From contig NZ_JADDIV010000001.1 in the NCBI RefSeq assembly GCF_015070875.1, forward strand, positions 279,144 through 343,143: a stretch of 64,000 bases of DNA. The letters are read 5' to 3'. This stretch comes from Ramlibacter pallidus (lineage in GTDB: Bacteria > Pseudomonadota > Gammaproteobacteria > Burkholderiales > Burkholderiaceae_C). A program made the position numbers and the translations under genes. Shown piece after piece: positions 14,243 to 22,638 of this stretch. The notes beneath the pieces are model-generated. The model saw only the letters and a list, made by a program, of their open reading frames with translations. It did not search any database and was not told the DNA's origin. Position 1 is the first letter of the stretch. Each line of letters opens with the position of its first letter.

Positions 14243-14833
14243 ATGTCCGCGCCGCTGCCCGCCCCCGTCCCCCGCAAGCCCGTCCACACCCGCCGCATCG
14301 CCTTCGAAGGTTTCCTGCGCGAGGACGGCCTCTGGGACATCGACTGCGAACTGAAGGACACCAAGGCCGAAGACATCCACATGCGCGAACGCGGCGTGCT
14401 GCCCGCCGGCGAGCCGGTGCACTTCCTGCGCGTGCGCCTGACCCTGGACGACAGCCTGACCATCCGCGGCGTGCAGTCGGCGACGCTGAACGTCCCGTTC
14501 GAGGAGTGCCACGTCGCCGCGCAGGACCCCATGCAGAAACTGGTCGGCCTGACGATGGGGCCCGGCTGGCGCAAGGCCATCGACGGCGCGATCGGCACCG
14601 TGGCCGGTTGCACGCACCTGCGCGAGCTGGTGTTCAACGCCGCCACGGCGGCCTTCCAGATGATCCCGCACTACCGCGCCACCCACGGCGACACCCGGGT
14701 CGACGCGCCGTCGGCCGGCGCCCGGCCGCCCTTCTACATGGGACAGTGCATGACCTGGCGGTTCGACGGGCCGGTGGTGCAGCGCCTGGCGCCGCAGTTC
14801 TACCGGCCGCCGGCCGTCACGAAGGAAGACTGA
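14243..14833 (+). CDS. DUF2889 domain protein
   Basis: A 196-residue protein starting MSAPLPAPVPRKPVHTRRIA. The order of conserved elements (HTRRIAFEGFLREDGLWDID, DTKAED, then CTHLREL and a C-terminal MTWRFDGP) is that of DUF2889, a family of unknown function. It is transcribed divergently from the uvrA-like gene, 84 bases apart, so the two may share a promoter region. Its last 17 bases overlap the end of the convergent sigma-factor gene. Confidence 0.85.
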   Translation: MSAPLPAPVPRKPVHTRRIAFEGFLREDGLWDIDCELKDTKAEDIHMRERGVLPAGEPVHFLRVRLTLDDSLTIRGVQSATLNVPFEECHVAAQDPMQKLVGLTMGPGWRKAIDGAIGTVAGCTHLRELVFNAATAAFQMIPHYRATHGDTRVDAPSAGARPPFYMGQCMTWRFDGPVVQRLAPQFYRPPAVTKED

Positions 14834-16094
14834 GGCCGGCCGCGCGCGCCAGCAGCAGTTCGCGCTCGCGCGCATTGCCTGCCAGCTCCGCCGCCTGCAG
14901 GAACTCCGCCCGCGCTTCGTCGTTGCGCCCCAGTTTGGCCAGCAGGTCGCCGCGGACGCTGGGCAGCCACTGGTAGCGGCGCAGCGCCGCGTCCGCCCGC
15001 AAGCGGTCGACGATCTCCAGCGCCGCGGCCGGACCGTCGGCCATCGACACCGCGACCGCGCGATTGAGCTCGATCACGGGGGAGGGCGCGACCTGGGCGA
15101 GCTGCGCATAAAGCGCCGCGATGCGGAACCAGTCGGTCTCCGCCGCCGTGTGCGCCCGCGCGTGGCAGGCGGCGATCGCGGCCTGCAACGCGTACACGCC
15201 GCGGGCGCCGCCCAGCGCCTCGGCGCGCTCCAGCGCCGCGAAGCCGCGGCGGATCAGCAGGCGGTCCCAGCGCGTCCGGTCCTGGTCCGGCAGCAGCACC
15301 GGGCGGCCTTCGGCATCCGTGCGGGCCGCCGTGCGCGACGCCTGCAGTTCCATCAAGGCCACGAGGCCGTGGACTTCGGGTTCGTCCGGCGCGATGCCGG
15401 CGAGCATGCGCCCCAGGCGCAGCGCCTCCTGCACCAGTGCCGGCCGCATCCAGTCGTCACCCGCTGTGGCCGTGTAGCCCTCGTTGAACACCAGGTACAC
15501 GACCTCCAGCACGGAGGCGAGACGGGGCGCCAGCTCTTCGCCGCGCGGCACCTCATAGGGCACCTTGGCGTCGCTGAGCGTGCGCTTCGCGCGCACGATG
15601 CGCTGCGCGATGGTCGGCTCGGGCACCAGGTAAGCCCGCGCGATCTCGTGCGTCGTGAGGCCCCCCAGCAGCCGCAACGTCAGCGCCACGCGCGCCTCCG
15701 TCGACAGCACCGGGTGGCAGGCGGTGAAGATCAGGCGCAGCAGGTCGTCGCCGATGTCGTCCTGCCGCGCGGCGTCCAGAGCGTCGACGAAGTCGGGCAC
15801 CACCAGCGCCTCCTGCGCCTCGAGGTCGTGCCCGAGTTCCTCCAGCTTGCCGTCGCGCATCTTCGCGTGGCGGATGTGGTCGAGCGCGCGGCGCTTGGCG
15901 GTGGCCATCAGCCAGGCTCCCGGCTTGTCGGGGATGCCCTCGCGCGGCCAGTGCTCCAGCGCGGCGACCAAGGCGTCCTGCGCCAGTTCCTCGGCCACGC
16001 CGATGTCGCGCACCATGCGCGCGACCACCGCCACCACCTTGGCGGCGTCGATGCGCCAGACGGCGGCGATGGCATCGTGGGTGGCCGAGTGCAT
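14817..16094 (-). CDS. ECF RNA polymerase sigma factor, ECF42-like
   Basis: A 425-residue extracytoplasmic-function sigma factor. The N-terminal sigma-70 region 2 (ELAQDALVAALEHWPREGIP) is followed by region 4 with LRLLGGLTTHEIARAYLVPE, and then by a long C-terminal helical, TPR-like extension (residues about 200-425) typical of DUF6596/ECF42 proteins. No anti-sigma factor gene is adjacent. ECF42 factors are known to sit next to DGPF/YCII genes, and two such genes follow here at 17061 and 17594 in the same orientation, with VOC and SRPBCC genes between. These neighbours are upstream of the sigma gene on the same strand and probably form its operon or regulon. Confidence 0.9.
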   Translation of the reverse strand: MHSATHDAIAAVWRIDAAKVVAVVARMVRDIGVAEELAQDALVAALEHWPREGIPDKPGAWLMATAKRRALDHIRHAKMRDGKLEELGHDLEAQEALVVPDFVDALDAARQDDIGDDLLRLIFTACHPVLSTEARVALTLRLLGGLTTHEIARAYLVPEPTIAQRIVRAKRTLSDAKVPYEVPRGEELAPRLASVLEVVYLVFNEGYTATAGDDWMRPALVQEALRLGRMLAGIAPDEPEVHGLVALMELQASRTAARTDAEGRPVLLPDQDRTRWDRLLIRRGFAALERAEALGGARGVYALQAAIAACHARAHTAAETDWFRIAALYAQLAQVAPSPVIELNRAVAVSMADGPAAALEIVDRLRADAALRRYQWLPSVRGDLLAKLGRNDEARAEFLQAAELAGNARERELLLARAAGLSLPS

Positions 16095-16104
16095 GCGCGG
16101 AGGG

Positions 16105-16515
16105 TCAGGCTTGCGGCGGGGCGGCCTTGGGGTCCATCCACACCAGCTCCCAGACGTGGCCGTCCAGGTCCTCGAAGCCGTGCGAGTACATGAAGCCGTG
16201 GTCCTGCGGCGCGTTGGGCGCGGTGCCGCCGGCGGCCAGCGCCTTCTTCACCAGCGCGTCCACTTCCTCGCGGCTGTCGCAGGAGAGGCAGACCAGCACC
16301 TCGGTGACCTTCTTCGCGTCGGCGATCGGCTTCTTGGTGAAGCCCTGGAAGAACGGCTCCACCAGCAGCATGGTGAAGATGTCCTCGCTGATCACCATGC
16401 AGGCGCCCTGCTCGTTGGTGAACTGCGGGTTGAAGGAGAAGCCGAGGGCCTTGAAGAACGCCTGCGAGCGTTCCATGTCCTTGATCGGCAGGTTGACGAA
16501 GATCTTGCGGGCCAT
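16105..16515 (-). CDS. VOC-family (glyoxalase/bleomycin-resistance-like) protein
   Basis: A 136-residue single-domain protein with the paired beta-alpha-beta modules of the vicinal oxygen chelate superfamily: MARKIFVNLPIKDMERSQAF at the N-terminus and GFMYSHGFEDLDGHVWELVW at the C-terminus, where His and Glu could bind metal. It is close to PhnB/YaeR-type members for which a substrate is rarely known. It lies 10 bases upstream of the ECF sigma gene, and probably belongs to its operon. Confidence 0.85.
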   Translation of the reverse strand: MARKIFVNLPIKDMERSQAFFKALGFSFNPQFTNEQGACMVISEDIFTMLLVEPFFQGFTKKPIADAKKVTEVLVCLSCDSREEVDALVKKALAAGGTAPNAPQDHGFMYSHGFEDLDGHVWELVWMDPKAAPPQA

Positions 16516-16531
16516 GAAGATTCCTTTGGGT

Positions 16532-17053
16532 TCAGTGGCGTTCGGCGCGCAGCTTGAGGGCCGCGAGCCCGTTCTCGAATTCGGAGCCGATCATGCGGTC
16601 CATGTTGACGAAGAGGCCGATCAGCCGGCTGAGGAAGGGACTCTCGCCCTGCATGGACCAGGACACGTCCGTGGCGTTGCCGCGCGGCCGCAGGGTGAAC
16701 TCGATGTCGTTGCGCCCTTCCATGGGCTTGAGCATGTGCAGTTCCATCCGCACCTTCGCCGGCGCGGCGTCGACGATGCGCAGGCTGCCGCTGCCGGACT
16801 TGCCGCCTTCGAAGTGGTACGCGGAGCCCGGGCCCGTGGCCGGCCCGCGGTATTCGCCCTTCATGGCGGGGTCGCGGTTGAAGGGGTTCCAGGTGTTGAA
16901 TTGATGCAGGTCCGCGATCATCGGCTGCAGTTTCTCCGGCGGCGCCTGCACGGTCAGCGAGCGTTCCACGCGGTAGCTGCCGGGCCGCAGGGCGGCGGCG
17001 ACCAGGACGCCGGCGACGACGGCGAGCGAAAGGAGGGCGATGGCCTTGAGCAT
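16532..17053 (-). CDS. SRPBCC-family (polyketide cyclase/START-like) protein with membrane anchor
   Basis: A 173-residue protein. Residues 1-22 (MLKAIALLSLAVVAGVLVAA) form a signal anchor or signal peptide. The rest is a START-like fold: RVERSLTVQAPPEKLQPMIA, then NTWNPFNRDP and WSMQGESPFLSRLIGLFVNM. Proteins of this kind bind hydrophobic ligands. The gene lies between VOC and YCII genes of the sigma-factor cluster, and its function there is unknown. Confidence 0.82.
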   Translation of the reverse strand: MLKAIALLSLAVVAGVLVAAALRPGSYRVERSLTVQAPPEKLQPMIADLHQFNTWNPFNRDPAMKGEYRGPATGPGSAYHFEGGKSGSGSLRIVDAAPAKVRMELHMLKPMEGRNDIEFTLRPRGNATDVSWSMQGESPFLSRLIGLFVNMDRMIGSEFENGLAALKLRAERH

Positions 17054-17060
17054 GGCGGCC

Positions 17061-17483
17061 TCAGCGCAGCTCGAGCCGGTCGAAGCGCTGCTTCGTGCCG
17101 GACTGGATCAGGCCCTCGAAGTCCTCCATCTCGTACAGCTGGCGGACCTCGATGTGGCAGCGGACGCCTTCGCCGATGGGGTTGGGGAAGCGGCGCGACC
17201 ACTCGATCGCCTCTTCGCGCGTGCGGGTCTGGATCAGCGTGTAGCCGGCGACCAGTTCCTTGCTCTCGGTGAAGGGGCCGTCGATGACGCTGCGCTTGCT
17301 GCCTTCGTATTCGACGCGCCAGCCCTTGCTGGTGGGTTGCAGGCCGGCGGCGTCGAGCAGCGCGCCGGCCTTGGCGAGTTCCTCGTGGTAGCCCGCCATG
17401 GCGGCGAACACCGGCTCGGGGTTGTCGGGGAAGCGGCCCGCCTCGGAGTCGGCGGTGGCCTTGACGATGATCATGAAGCGCAT
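17061..17483 (-). CDS. YCII/DGPF-domain protein 1
   Basis: A 140-residue protein beginning MRFMIIVKATADSEAGRFPD with the DGPF motif in SVIDGPFTESKELVAGY (about residues 67-83). The YCII fold is a ferredoxin-like barrel of uncertain, possibly catalytic, role. The start has AGGAGA upstream at good distance. DGPF proteins are the hallmark partner of ECF42 sigma factors, and this gene supports that classification of the gene at 14817. The C-terminal 40 residues (QLYEMEDFEGLIQSGTKQRF) extend beyond the core domain. Confidence 0.86.
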   Translation of the reverse strand: MRFMIIVKATADSEAGRFPDNPEPVFAAMAGYHEELAKAGALLDAAGLQPTSKGWRVEYEGSKRSVIDGPFTESKELVAGYTLIQTRTREEAIEWSRRFPNPIGEGVRCHIEVRQLYEMEDFEGLIQSGTKQRFDRLELR

Positions 17484-17593
17484 GGACTTCTCCTGGGGTG
17501 GTGGAAGGGAGCGCGCTTTTCCTGCGCTCCTGGTTCCACGACGAAGGAGGGACGGCCCGATCGACAAGGCCGACTCAGTAGAAACCCTGGGCC

Positions 17594-17950
17594 TCAAAGG
17601 AAACAGGGACCGGTCTCGCGGACTTCCACGGTGGCCCACTCGGCGGCGGGGCAGGTCGCCGCGATGTCCAGGGCTTCCTCCCGGGTCTTGCACGCCAGCA
17701 GGAAGAAGCCGCCCACCATCTCCTTGGCTTCGGCAAAGGGACCGTCGAGCACCTGGGCGCGGCCGGAACGGACCTGCACCCGCGCGCCGCCCTCCTCCGG
17801 GCTGAGCAGGGATTCGCCGGAGACCAGCAGGTCGCGGTCGCGCAGGCCGCGTCCCCACTGCACCATGCGCTCGTAGACGGCCTCGCCTTGCGCGCGCGTG
17901 CGCGTCGCGCGCTGTCCGGCGGGTTCGTGGATCAGGAGCATGTAGGCCAT
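17594..17950 (-). CDS. YCII/DGPF-domain protein 2
   Basis: A 118-residue paralogue of the preceding gene with VLDGPFAEAKEMVGGFFLLA. The start was placed at MAYMLLIHEP (17948-17950), where the domain's first strand begins; in-frame starts 12 codons further upstream are possible. About 110 bases separate it from the first YCII gene, so it could have its own promoter and be the first gene of the cluster. Conserved DGPF suggests the same unknown activity. Confidence 0.84.
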   Translation of the reverse strand: MAYMLLIHEPAGQRATRTRAQGEAVYERMVQWGRGLRDRDLLVSGESLLSPEEGGARVQVRSGRAQVLDGPFAEAKEMVGGFFLLACKTREEALDIAATCPAAEWATVEVRETGPCFL

Positions 17951-18004
17951 GCGGCGCATGATAGTGCGCACTTTCGGCCGCGTCATCCACCAGCCGGGAT
18001 GGGA

Positions 18005-18844
18005 TCAATCCACGAAGAAGTCGGGGATGAACTTGCGGTTGCCCGGCGTCACCGCGTAACGGTCGAGGTCCGTGTGGCCATGCTGGCCCAGCAGCGTGTC
18101 GTCGATGTGGAAGTTGCCGCTGTTCTTCGCATCCGCCGCGTCGGACGTGAGGACGAGGTAGGCCGCGTCCGCCAGGATCTCCGGCGTGCGGCAGGCCTTC
18201 AGGTCGACGCCCGGGATCATCTGCAAGGCGGCCGTGGCGATGGCGGTGCGCGGCCACAGGCTGTTGACGGCGATGCCGTACTGGCGGAACTCGCCGGCGT
18301 GTCCCAGCGTGCACATGCTCATGCCGTACTTGGCCATGGTGTACGCGGTATGCGGCGCGAACCAGTGCTCCTTCATGGACAGCGGCGGCGACATGTTGAG
18401 CACGTGCGGGTTGCGACCCGCGGCGGCGGACTTCTTCAGCTCGGCCAGGCAGGCCTGCGTGCACAGGTAGGTGCCGCGCGCGTTGATCCCGTTCATCAGG
18501 TCGTAGCGCTTCATCGGCGTGTGCTCGGTGTCCGTGAGGCTGATCGCGCTGGCGTTGTTGACCAGGATGTCGATGCCGCCGAAGGTGAGCACCGCCTGCT
18601 GCACGGCCGCCAGCACCGCGGCCTCGTCGCGGATGTCCACCTGCATCGGCAACGCCTGGCCGCCGGCGGCACGCACCTCCTCCGCTGCGCTGTAGATGGT
18701 GCCGGGCAGCCGCGGGTCGGGCTCCGTGGTCTTGGCGGCGATGACGATGTTGGCGCCGTCGGCGGCGGCGCGCTTCGCGATCGCCAGGCCGATGCCGCGC
18801 GAGGCACCGGTGATGAAGAGCGTCTTTCCCTGGAGCGTGGGCAT
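18005..18844 (-). CDS. SDR-family protein, HSDL2-like
   Basis: A 279-residue short-chain dehydrogenase. It has TGASRGIG (residues 12-19), NNAS near 97, and the catalytic YTMAK in HTAYTMAKYGMSMCTLGHAG, with LNMSPPLSM before it. The sequence NPHVLNMSPPLS and the long loop after strand 3 are typical of hydroxysteroid-dehydrogenase-like protein 2. Such proteins are associated with fatty-acid metabolism but have no established substrate. The gene has no close partner on either side (55 bases after, about 57 before), and is probably monocistronic. Confidence 0.86.
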   Translation of the reverse strand: MPTLQGKTLFITGASRGIGLAIAKRAAADGANIVIAAKTTEPDPRLPGTIYSAAEEVRAAGGQALPMQVDIRDEAAVLAAVQQAVLTFGGIDILVNNASAISLTDTEHTPMKRYDLMNGINARGTYLCTQACLAELKKSAAAGRNPHVLNMSPPLSMKEHWFAPHTAYTMAKYGMSMCTLGHAGEFRQYGIAVNSLWPRTAIATAALQMIPGVDLKACRTPEILADAAYLVLTSDAADAKNSGNFHIDDTLLGQHGHTDLDRYAVTPGNRKFIPDFFVD

Positions 18845-18901
18845 GGGGCCTCCTTTGGCTGTTCCGCCGCATTGTGGGGCAGCGGGGGAGCCAGCGTATC
18901 C

Positions 18902-19798
18902 TCAGCCCTGCGGCTTCGGCGGCAGCCCGCGCAGGTACAGGTGCAGGGCCCGCACGTCGGTGTCGCTCATCTCGCGCAGGGAGTTGAACGGCATGACCTT
19001 CACTTCGCTGCCGTCGTGGCGCTTGCCGGTCCGGAACAGGCGCAGCAGCGCATCGGCATCCGGGTAGCGGGTCATCACCGTGCCCTCGCCGGGCGTGAGG
19101 TTGGACGCCGCAGGCCAGTCCGGCGGGCCGCCCGGGATGCGGCCACCGGCCAGCTGCGGGCCATGGCAGCCCAGGCACATGTTGGCGACGTAGGCGCCGT
19201 GCGCCACGTTCACGCCTTCGGCGACGGGCTGCGCCGGCGGCAGGGCGTGGTCGATCTTGGCGGCGGCGTCCTGGATCGCGCCGAAACCGTAGAGCACGCG
19301 CACCGGCACCGGCAGCCGCAGTTCGGCCGCTCCGCCTTCGGCGGGCGGCATGGAACGGACGTAGGCGACCAGTGCGGCCAGGTCCGCATCGGTGAAGCGG
19401 TTGTAGTCCTCGCTGGGCATGATCATCAGGGGGCGCCCGTCGGGCGCGACGCCGTGCCGGATCGCGCGCACCCAATCCTGCGGCTGGTAGCCCCCGACCA
19501 CGCCGCCCGCCGCGCGCGTGATGTTGGGGCCGCGGATCTTCAGCCCGTCGGCCTCCTCCACGAACGTCCGCCCGCCGCCGTTGGCACCGTGGCAATCCAC
19601 GCAGCCGCGAGAGGCGAACAGGTAGCGGCCGCGCTCCACGGCCGCCGCGTCGGTGGTGTACGCCACCGGCTGCACCTTCACCTCCACCCGGCGCTGCATC
19701 TTGCGGTCGGCCAGTTGCAGGCCCGCGAACACGGCGCCGGCCACCAGCACCGCCAGCAGGCCGGCGGCGAGCCCCAGCCTCTTCATCCACTTCCCCAT
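18902..19798 (-). CDS. Dihaem cytochrome c
   Basis: A 298-residue exported protein with an uncleaved or cleaved N-terminal hydrophobic segment (residues 7-28, LGLAAGLLAVLVAGAVFAGL). Two haem-binding motifs, CVDCH (66-70) and CLGCH (about 207-211), divide it into two cytochrome c domains. Possible axial methionines lie in MIMPSEDY and KVMPFNSL. It is likely periplasmic and involved in electron transfer, perhaps to a membrane dehydrogenase, but no dehydrogenase subunit is adjacent. The start at 19798 was chosen because AGGAGAAGG lies just upstream. It is divergent from the TetR gene at 19853. Confidence 0.88.
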   Translation of the reverse strand: MGKWMKRLGLAAGLLAVLVAGAVFAGLQLADRKMQRRVEVKVQPVAYTTDAAAVERGRYLFASRGCVDCHGANGGGRTFVEEADGLKIRGPNITRAAGGVVGGYQPQDWVRAIRHGVAPDGRPLMIMPSEDYNRFTDADLAALVAYVRSMPPAEGGAAELRLPVPVRVLYGFGAIQDAAAKIDHALPPAQPVAEGVNVAHGAYVANMCLGCHGPQLAGGRIPGGPPDWPAASNLTPGEGTVMTRYPDADALLRLFRTGKRHDGSEVKVMPFNSLREMSDTDVRALHLYLRGLPPKPQG

Positions 19799-19852
19799 CA
19801 CCTTCTCCTCTAGAATGGAGGCAAGCTCCAATTTTGGTGTTTGTGTCGAAAA

Positions 19853-20545
19853 ATGGATGGTATGTCAAATTACTGGCCGACGTCAATGCCACCCCTCCCC
19901 CCCGCCCTGGCCGCGGCCTTCCTCGAGGGGACGAGCGGCGGCCCCAAGCGGGAGCGCACCCATTCGCAGCTGCTCCATGCGGCCGTGCAGGTGATCTGCG
20001 AGCGCGGATTGCAGGCCGCGACGATGCAGCAGGTCGCGCAGGCGGCCGGCGTGACGACGGCCACGCTCTACAACCACTTCAGCACGAAGGACGCGCTGGT
20101 GCAGCGGCTGGCGGCGGTGCTGGCCGAGACCCTGTGCCGCGCCATCAACGACAGCTACGCCCACATCGCCGACGGCGCCGAGCGCATGGCGATCGGCCAG
20201 AGGCGCTACGTGCGCCTGGCCGCCGACAGCCCGGACTGGACGCTGCTGCTGCTCGACGTGATGACGGCGAGCCCTCTCGTGCAGGAAACGATCATGCAGT
20301 ACCCCCTGGCGGACCTGCGCCTGGGCGTGAAGCAGAAGAAGTTCAAGGTGCCCAGCGAGGCCGCGGCGCTGGACGCGATCAATGGCATCTGCACGCAGGC
20401 GATGCGGCGCGTCGCGCTCGGCGCGGCGCCGGCGAAGCACGACCAGGCCTGTGCGGCCCTGCTGCTGCGTGCGCTGGGGATGTCCGCGGCGGAGGCGGCG
20501 GAGGTCGCGGCCCGGCCGCTGCCCCCGCTCACCATGGAAGGCTAG
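19853..20545 (+). CDS. TetR-family regulator
   Basis: A repressor with a helix-turn-helix at AATMQQVAQAAGVTTATLYN followed by HFSTKDALVQR, then an all-helical ligand domain. Start codons at 19841 (TTG), 19853 and 19862 are all possible and none has a clear ribosome binding site. The gene is divergent from the cytochrome c gene, with about 55 bases between the starts, and convergent with the enoyl-CoA hydratase gene: their stop codons share the four bases CTAG. It could control either neighbour, and its ligand is unknown. Confidence 0.85.
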   Translation: MDGMSNYWPTSMPPLPPALAAAFLEGTSGGPKRERTHSQLLHAAVQVICERGLQAATMQQVAQAAGVTTATLYNHFSTKDALVQRLAAVLAETLCRAINDSYAHIADGAERMAIGQRRYVRLAADSPDWTLLLLDVMTASPLVQETIMQYPLADLRLGVKQKKFKVPSEAAALDAINGICTQAMRRVALGAAPAKHDQACAALLLRALGMSAAEAAEVAARPLPPLTMEG

Positions 20546-21309
20546 ACCTTCGAGAAGTCCGGCTTGCGCTTTTCCATGAAGGCCGTGAAGGCTTCCTTGG
20601 CGGCCGGCTCCTGCAGCATGCGGCGGAAGCTGTCGCCTTCGTCCTTCATGCGCGCCACGGCGGCCTGCTGCTGCCCCAGCTTCATCAGGCGCTTGATCTC
20701 GACCAGGCTGGAAAGCGGCTTGGCGGCCAGCTTCTTCGCCTGCTGCTGCGCGTAGGCATTCGCTTCCGTCGGCGGCAGCACGCGGTTGACCAGGCCGACC
20801 TCGAGCGCGGCTTCGGCCATGAAGGGCTCGCCAAGCAGCAGCGCCTCGGCGGCGCGGTGGTAGCCGAACATCTGCGGCACCAGCAGGCTCGACGCCGCCT
20901 CGGGGCACAGGCCCAGGTTCACGAAGGGCATGGAGAAGGCGGCGTTGTCGCCCGCATAAACCAGGTCGCAGTGGAACAGCAGCGTGGTGCCGACGCCAAC
21001 GGCCGGACCGCACACCGCGGCCAGCAGCGGCTTGGGAAAGGTGGCGATGCCGTGCAGGAAGCGGAACACCGGGGATTCCTCGCCGGCGGGCGGCTTGTTC
21101 AGGAAGTCGCCGATGTCGTTGCCGGCGGAGAACACCGTCTCGTGCCCCTGGATCACCGCGACGCGCACGGATGCGTCGTCGCGCGCGCGCTGCAGCGCGT
21201 CGGCGAGCGCGCCGTACATGTCCGACGTGATCGAGTTCTTGCGCTCCAGGCGGTTGAGCGTCACGGTCATCACGCCGGCTTCGGCGTGGGCGAGGATTTC
21301 CTGGCTCAT
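20542..21309 (-). CDS. Enoyl-CoA hydratase/isomerase family protein
   Basis: A 255-residue crotonase-fold protein that probably hydrates or isomerises an enoyl-CoA. The oxyanion-hole regions are FSAGNDIGDF (near residue 62) and CGPAVGVGTTLLFHCDLVYA (near 100). In the second active-site region, where classical hydratases have a Glu-Gly pair, it reads LCPEAASSLLVPQMFG. The start follows the DsbA-like gene with a four-base overlap, so it is the last gene of the operon that begins at about 24305. It fits a beta-oxidation role. Confidence 0.9.
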   Translation of the reverse strand: MSQEILAHAEAGVMTVTLNRLERKNSITSDMYGALADALQRARDDASVRVAVIQGHETVFSAGNDIGDFLNKPPAGEESPVFRFLHGIATFPKPLLAAVCGPAVGVGTTLLFHCDLVYAGDNAAFSMPFVNLGLCPEAASSLLVPQMFGYHRAAEALLLGEPFMAEAALEVGLVNRVLPPTEANAYAQQQAKKLAAKPLSSLVEIKRLMKLGQQQAAVARMKDEGDSFRRMLQEPAAKEAFTAFMEKRKPDFSKV

Positions 21310-21896
21310 TGGAGGCTTTCCTTCACGAAATCGAGGCGGTCCTGGCCCCAGAACATCTGGTCGCCGACGAAGAAGGTGGGCGCGCCGAAGACGCCGCGCG
21401 CCACCGCATCCTGGGTCACGGCCTTCAGGCGTTCCTTCACTTCCGGGTCGCCGGCGAGCGCCAGCATCTGCTGCGCATCGAAGCCCGCCTGCTGCAGCAC
21501 TTCGCCGACGGTCGCCGGGTCGTTCATGTCGCGCGCCTCCACCCAGATCGCGCGGTACACGGCGTCGGTGTAGGGCAGCATCCGGGCGGGTTCGCGCATC
21601 TGCAGCCCGGTCGCGATGCGCATCAGCGCCAGCGTGTTGATCGGGAAATGCGGGTTGTGGCGGAACGGCGCGGCGTAGCGCCGGGCGAAGCGATCGAGGT
21701 CGTCCAGCAGGTACTTGCCCTTGGAGGGCACCTCCGTCGGCGACCGGTTGCCGGTGGCGTGGAACACGCCACCCAGCAGGAAGGGCCGGTACGCAATGTT
21801 GGCGCCGGCCTCCCGCGCGATGCGCGGCAGCTGCGTCCAGGCAATGTAGGCGGCGGGGCTGCCCACGTCGAAATAGAACTCGACTTCCTTGCCCAT
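21306..21896 (-). CDS. 2-hydroxychromene-2-carboxylate isomerase-like (DsbA-family) protein
   Basis: A 196-residue DsbA/kappa-GST-fold protein beginning MGKEVEFYFDVGSPAAYIAW. The catalytic Cys-x-x-Cys is absent and a serine (Ser13 in GSP) stands at the glutathione-activating position, as in 2-hydroxychromene-2-carboxylate isomerases. The C-terminal GVFGAPTFFVGDQMFWGQDR, with cis-Pro, completes the thioredoxin site. Within a beta-oxidation-type operon it may isomerise an intermediate, but many homologues have no proven substrate. It overlaps both neighbouring genes. Confidence 0.88.
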   Translation of the reverse strand: MGKEVEFYFDVGSPAAYIAWTQLPRIAREAGANIAYRPFLLGGVFHATGNRSPTEVPSKGKYLLDDLDRFARRYAAPFRHNPHFPINTLALMRIATGLQMREPARMLPYTDAVYRAIWVEARDMNDPATVGEVLQQAGFDAQQMLALAGDPEVKERLKAVTQDAVARGVFGAPTFFVGDQMFWGQDRLDFVKESLQ

Positions 21897-22633
21897 CAGA
21901 ATTTCTCCATCCAGGGACGCAGGTCCAGCTCGTGCGTCCAGGCGTCGCGCGGCTGCTGGTGCAGCATCCAGTACGTCTCGGCGATATGGTCGGGGTTCAC
22001 GATGCCGTCCTGGTCCTTCAGTGCATAGCGATCGGGGAAGTTCTCGCGGATGAACGCGGTGTCGATGGCGCCGTCGACGACGACGTGCGCCACGTGGATG
22101 CCGCGCGGGCCGAGCTCGCGCGCCATGCTCTGGGCGAGCGCGCGCAGGGCGGCCTTGGCGCCCGCGAACGCCGCGAAGTTGGCGGAGCCACGCAGCGACG
22201 CCGTCGCGCCCGTGAAGAGGATCGTGCCGCGGCCGCGCGGCGCCATGCAGCGCGCCGCCTTGCGTCCCACCAGGAAGCCGGCGAAGCACGCCATCTCCCA
22301 GATCTTGAAGTACTTGCGCGCCGTCTCTTCCAGGATGCTGCTCTGCACGTTGGCGCCGATGTTGAACACCAGCACCTCCACCGGGCCGATGCGGCCTTCG
22401 ATGTCGTCGAACAGCGCCGCGACCGCGTCCTCGTCGCGCGCATCGGAAGCAAAGCCATGGGCCGTGCCGCCTTCCGCGCGGATCTGCTCCAGCAGCGGCT
22501 GCAGCTTGTCGGCATTGCGCCGCGCGGCGCACACCGTGTAGCCGCCGCGCGCGAAGCGCCGCGCGATCGCGCCGCCCGTGGCGTCACCGGCGCCGATGAC
22601 GACCGCCACCGGGCGCGCTGCTGCTTCGGCCAT
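21896..22633 (-). CDS. SDR-family protein with altered catalytic tyrosine
   Basis: A 245-residue short-chain dehydrogenase-like protein. The cofactor motif reads VIGAGDATGGAIARRFARGG (instead of TGxxxGxG) and the catalytic site reads FAGAK, with Phe where the usual Tyr would be but the Lys kept. It ends with LDLRPWMEKF. The missing Tyr suggests either a different chemistry or a non-catalytic role. It overlaps the DsbA-like gene by one base (TGATG) and follows the thioesterase by 5 bases. Confidence 0.85.
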   Translation of the reverse strand: MAEAAARPVAVVIGAGDATGGAIARRFARGGYTVCAARRNADKLQPLLEQIRAEGGTAHGFASDARDEDAVAALFDDIEGRIGPVEVLVFNIGANVQSSILEETARKYFKIWEMACFAGFLVGRKAARCMAPRGRGTILFTGATASLRGSANFAAFAGAKAALRALAQSMARELGPRGIHVAHVVVDGAIDTAFIRENFPDRYALKDQDGIVNPDHIAETYWMLHQQPRDAWTHELDLRPWMEKF

Positions 22634-22638
22634 GGGGC

